NCBI GenBank assembly: GCA_902774055.1
Contig: CACYGX010000014.1
Coordinates: forward strand, 20,086-84,085
Direction: 5' to 3'
From: an uncultured Bacteroidales bacterium
GTDB taxonomy: Bacteria > Bacteroidota > Bacteroidia > Bacteroidales > Muribaculaceae
DNA: 64,000 bases
Shown: piece by piece, positions 62,867-64,000 of the stretch
How positions within the stretch are numbered: the stretch's first letter is position 1
Layout of the letters: each line of letters starts with the position of its first letter
Program-made: the position numbers and the translations under genes
Notes under the pieces: generated by a model
What the model was told of the DNA's origin: nothing
The model's input: the letters and a program-made list of their open reading frames with translations, nothing else
Databases searched by the model: none

Positions 62867-63673
62867 ATGGCTGAGGAAAAGTTGCAGGAGATGTCGTTTT
62901 GGGATCACATCGACGCCTTGCGCGCGGTGCTGATTCGCATAGTCATTGCCCTCGTGGTGGTGACGGTGGGGCTGTTCTGCGTGATGCCTGACATCTTTGA
63001 CTCGGTGATTTTGGCGCCCTGCCATGGCGATTTCGCCCTCTACCGGCTGTTTGAGCGCATGACCTCGTCGGTCGCGTGGTTGCCGCAATTCACGACCCAG
63101 GGCTTTGAAGTCGAACTGATTAACATCAAACTGGCTTCCCAGTTTTTTATCCACATGTCCACCTCGTTTTGGCTGGCTCTGGTGCTCCTGTTCCCCTTTG
63201 TACTGTACCAGTTGTGGTGTTTTATTGCGCCTGCTCTCTATCCTAATGAAAAACATGGAGTTAAGACGGCATTCTTAATCGGATGCTTGATGTTTTTTCT
63301 TGGCGTTTTAGTGGGCTATTATGTGGTTTTTCCGGTCACTCTGCGTTTCCTTGCCGACTACCATGTGAGCCAGTTGGTGCCCAACCAGATTTCGCTCGAC
63401 AGTTACATGGACACCTTCTTGATGCTCATCTTCGTGATGGGCCTCATTTTTGAATTGCCGCTGGTGGCCTGGTTGCTGGGCGTGCTGGGCGTGCTACACC
63501 GCGGCTTTTTCAGGACCTATCGTCGCCATGCCATTGTGGCGCTGCTGGTGCTGGCAGCAATCATTACACCCACCGGCGACCCCTTTACCCTTATGGTCGT
63601 TTTCCTCCCCATCTATCTCCTCTATGAGGCCAGCGCCTATCTCGTCCCGAAACAGGATGAAAAAACGCTCTAA
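62867..63673 (+). CDS. tatC: Twin-arginine translocase subunit TatC
   Basis: Signal-peptide receptor and core of the Tat translocase. The 268 residues contain six transmembrane helices. The N-terminal 'MSFWDHIDALRAVLIR' matches the conserved TatC start (family motif HLxELRxRL). A conserved Glu follows in 'LIFELPLVAW' near residue 190, the site contacting the twin-arginine peptide region. An insert near residues 55-95 ('DSVILAPCHGDF' and after) is common in Bacteroidetes TatC. It folds folded, cofactor-loaded proteins across the inner membrane. Confidence 0.94.
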   Translation: MAEEKLQEMSFWDHIDALRAVLIRIVIALVVVTVGLFCVMPDIFDSVILAPCHGDFALYRLFERMTSSVAWLPQFTTQGFEVELINIKLASQFFIHMSTSFWLALVLLFPFVLYQLWCFIAPALYPNEKHGVKTAFLIGCLMFFLGVLVGYYVVFPVTLRFLADYHVSQLVPNQISLDSYMDTFLMLIFVMGLIFELPLVAWLLGVLGVLHRGFFRTYRRHAIVALLVLAAIITPTGDPFTLMVVFLPIYLLYEASAYLVPKQDEKTL

Positions 63674-63720
63674 AAGGGCCATAATTATAGGATTATGCTA
63701 GTAATTATCCTCCTTATTGT

Positions 63721-63750
63721 TTGTCAGTTGCGTTTTTTTTACTAATTTTG
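63721..63750 (+). promoter_or_regulatory. Promoter before the last gene (TTG-N19-TAATTTTG)
   Basis: TTG at 63721-63723 (in TTTG), spacer 19, TAATTTTG at 63743-63750. The leader to ATG 63802 is about 45 bases. Confidence 0.65.
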
Positions 63751-63801
63751 TCGCATAATTACATATTAATATTTCATATTAACATTTTAATCTTAAACAT
63801 T

Positions 63802-64000
63802 ATGAAGAAAATTTTCCTTATTTTAATGGGTTTGGTGGCAGCCAACGCCTTTGCCGTGACTCCCGCCGATCCCACCAATTTGACGTGGTATGACTGCGGT
63901 GATGAGAGCGGTGATAGTTACTTGACCTTCACGTTGCCCACCGTGGACGTGAATGGCAATCCCCTCGACATCGAGATGATGGGCTACCGCATCTACACCG
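63802..64000 (+). CDS. N-terminal part of a secreted protein, cut by the right edge
   Basis: The first 66 codons are visible: a signal peptide ('MKKIFLILMGLVAANAFAV') and the start of a beta-sandwich or fibronectin-III-like segment ('PADPTNLTWYDCGDESG', 'GYRIYT'). The frame stays open to the window end. It has its own promoter. The function cannot be judged from this part. Confidence 0.75.
   Translation, partial: MKKIFLILMGLVAANAFAVTPADPTNLTWYDCGDESGDSYLTFTLPTVDVNGNPLDIEMMGYRIYT

Overview
The window is a gene-dense stretch of a Bacteroidales chromosome, most like a gut Muribaculaceae or Prevotellaceae organism. That placement is inferred from content: a lipoprotein-anchored TamA-type protein (TamL) beside TamB, an LpxC-FabZ fusion, DUF4827, BspA-like repeats followed by dockerin repeats, a T9SS-like C-terminal tail, and recurrent promoters with the Bacteroidetes -7 element TAnnTTTG, several with TTG 19-21 bases upstream. 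No rRNA, tRNA, CRISPR array, insertion sequence or phage gene was recognised.

Layout. 0-7 kb: tamB (cut at the left edge) and tamL, for outer-membrane assembly. 7-15 kb: a secreted endonuclease/exonuclease/phosphatase-fold protein, a DHH phosphoesterase, a DUF4827 lipoprotein, glmM, then convergent comEC and aroE, then an MCE/MlaD-type lipid-transport protein. 15-24 kb: dnaA, a remarkable array of seven hairpins, a DEDDh exonuclease, gyrA and two tandem TPR paralogues. 24-29 kb: lpxD, lpxC-fabZ, lpxA (lipid A), a thioredoxin lipoprotein, a threonylcarbamoyl-AMP synthase and a B3/4-domain protein. 29-38 kb: a serine hydrolase, an LtaS-like membrane sulfatase, prfA, a BspA-dockerin protein, DUF1893, MTA/SAH nucleosidase and Lon. 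38-47 kb: a coupled pair made of a beta-propeller protein and a 1248-residue amidase-propeller protein, then prs and rpsA; rpsA carries an apparent frameshift. 47-56 kb: an [FeFe]-hydrogenase locus. 56-64 kb: an LptD-type protein, a YiiX-like papain-fold protein, a LysE-family exporter, buk and ptb, tatA and tatC, and the start of a secreted protein cut at the right edge.

How the genes fit together. Envelope assembly is well represented (TamB/TamL, LpxA/C/D, LptD, MCE, Tat). Energy metabolism points to fermentation: HydABC is the trimeric, electron-bifurcating type of [FeFe]-hydrogenase, HydF and HydG build its H-cluster, and Ptb/Buk turn an acyl-CoA into an acid with ATP gain. The most unusual gene is a second hydrogenase right after hydABC. 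It reads as a precise domain fusion: the thioredoxin-like and terminal ferredoxin domains of HydB joined to the H-cluster domain of HydA, without the NADH/FMN core. Other points worth attention are the hairpin array after dnaA, the rpsA frameshift, several promoters so close to ATG that the mRNAs may be leaderless, and the absence of hydE from the locus.
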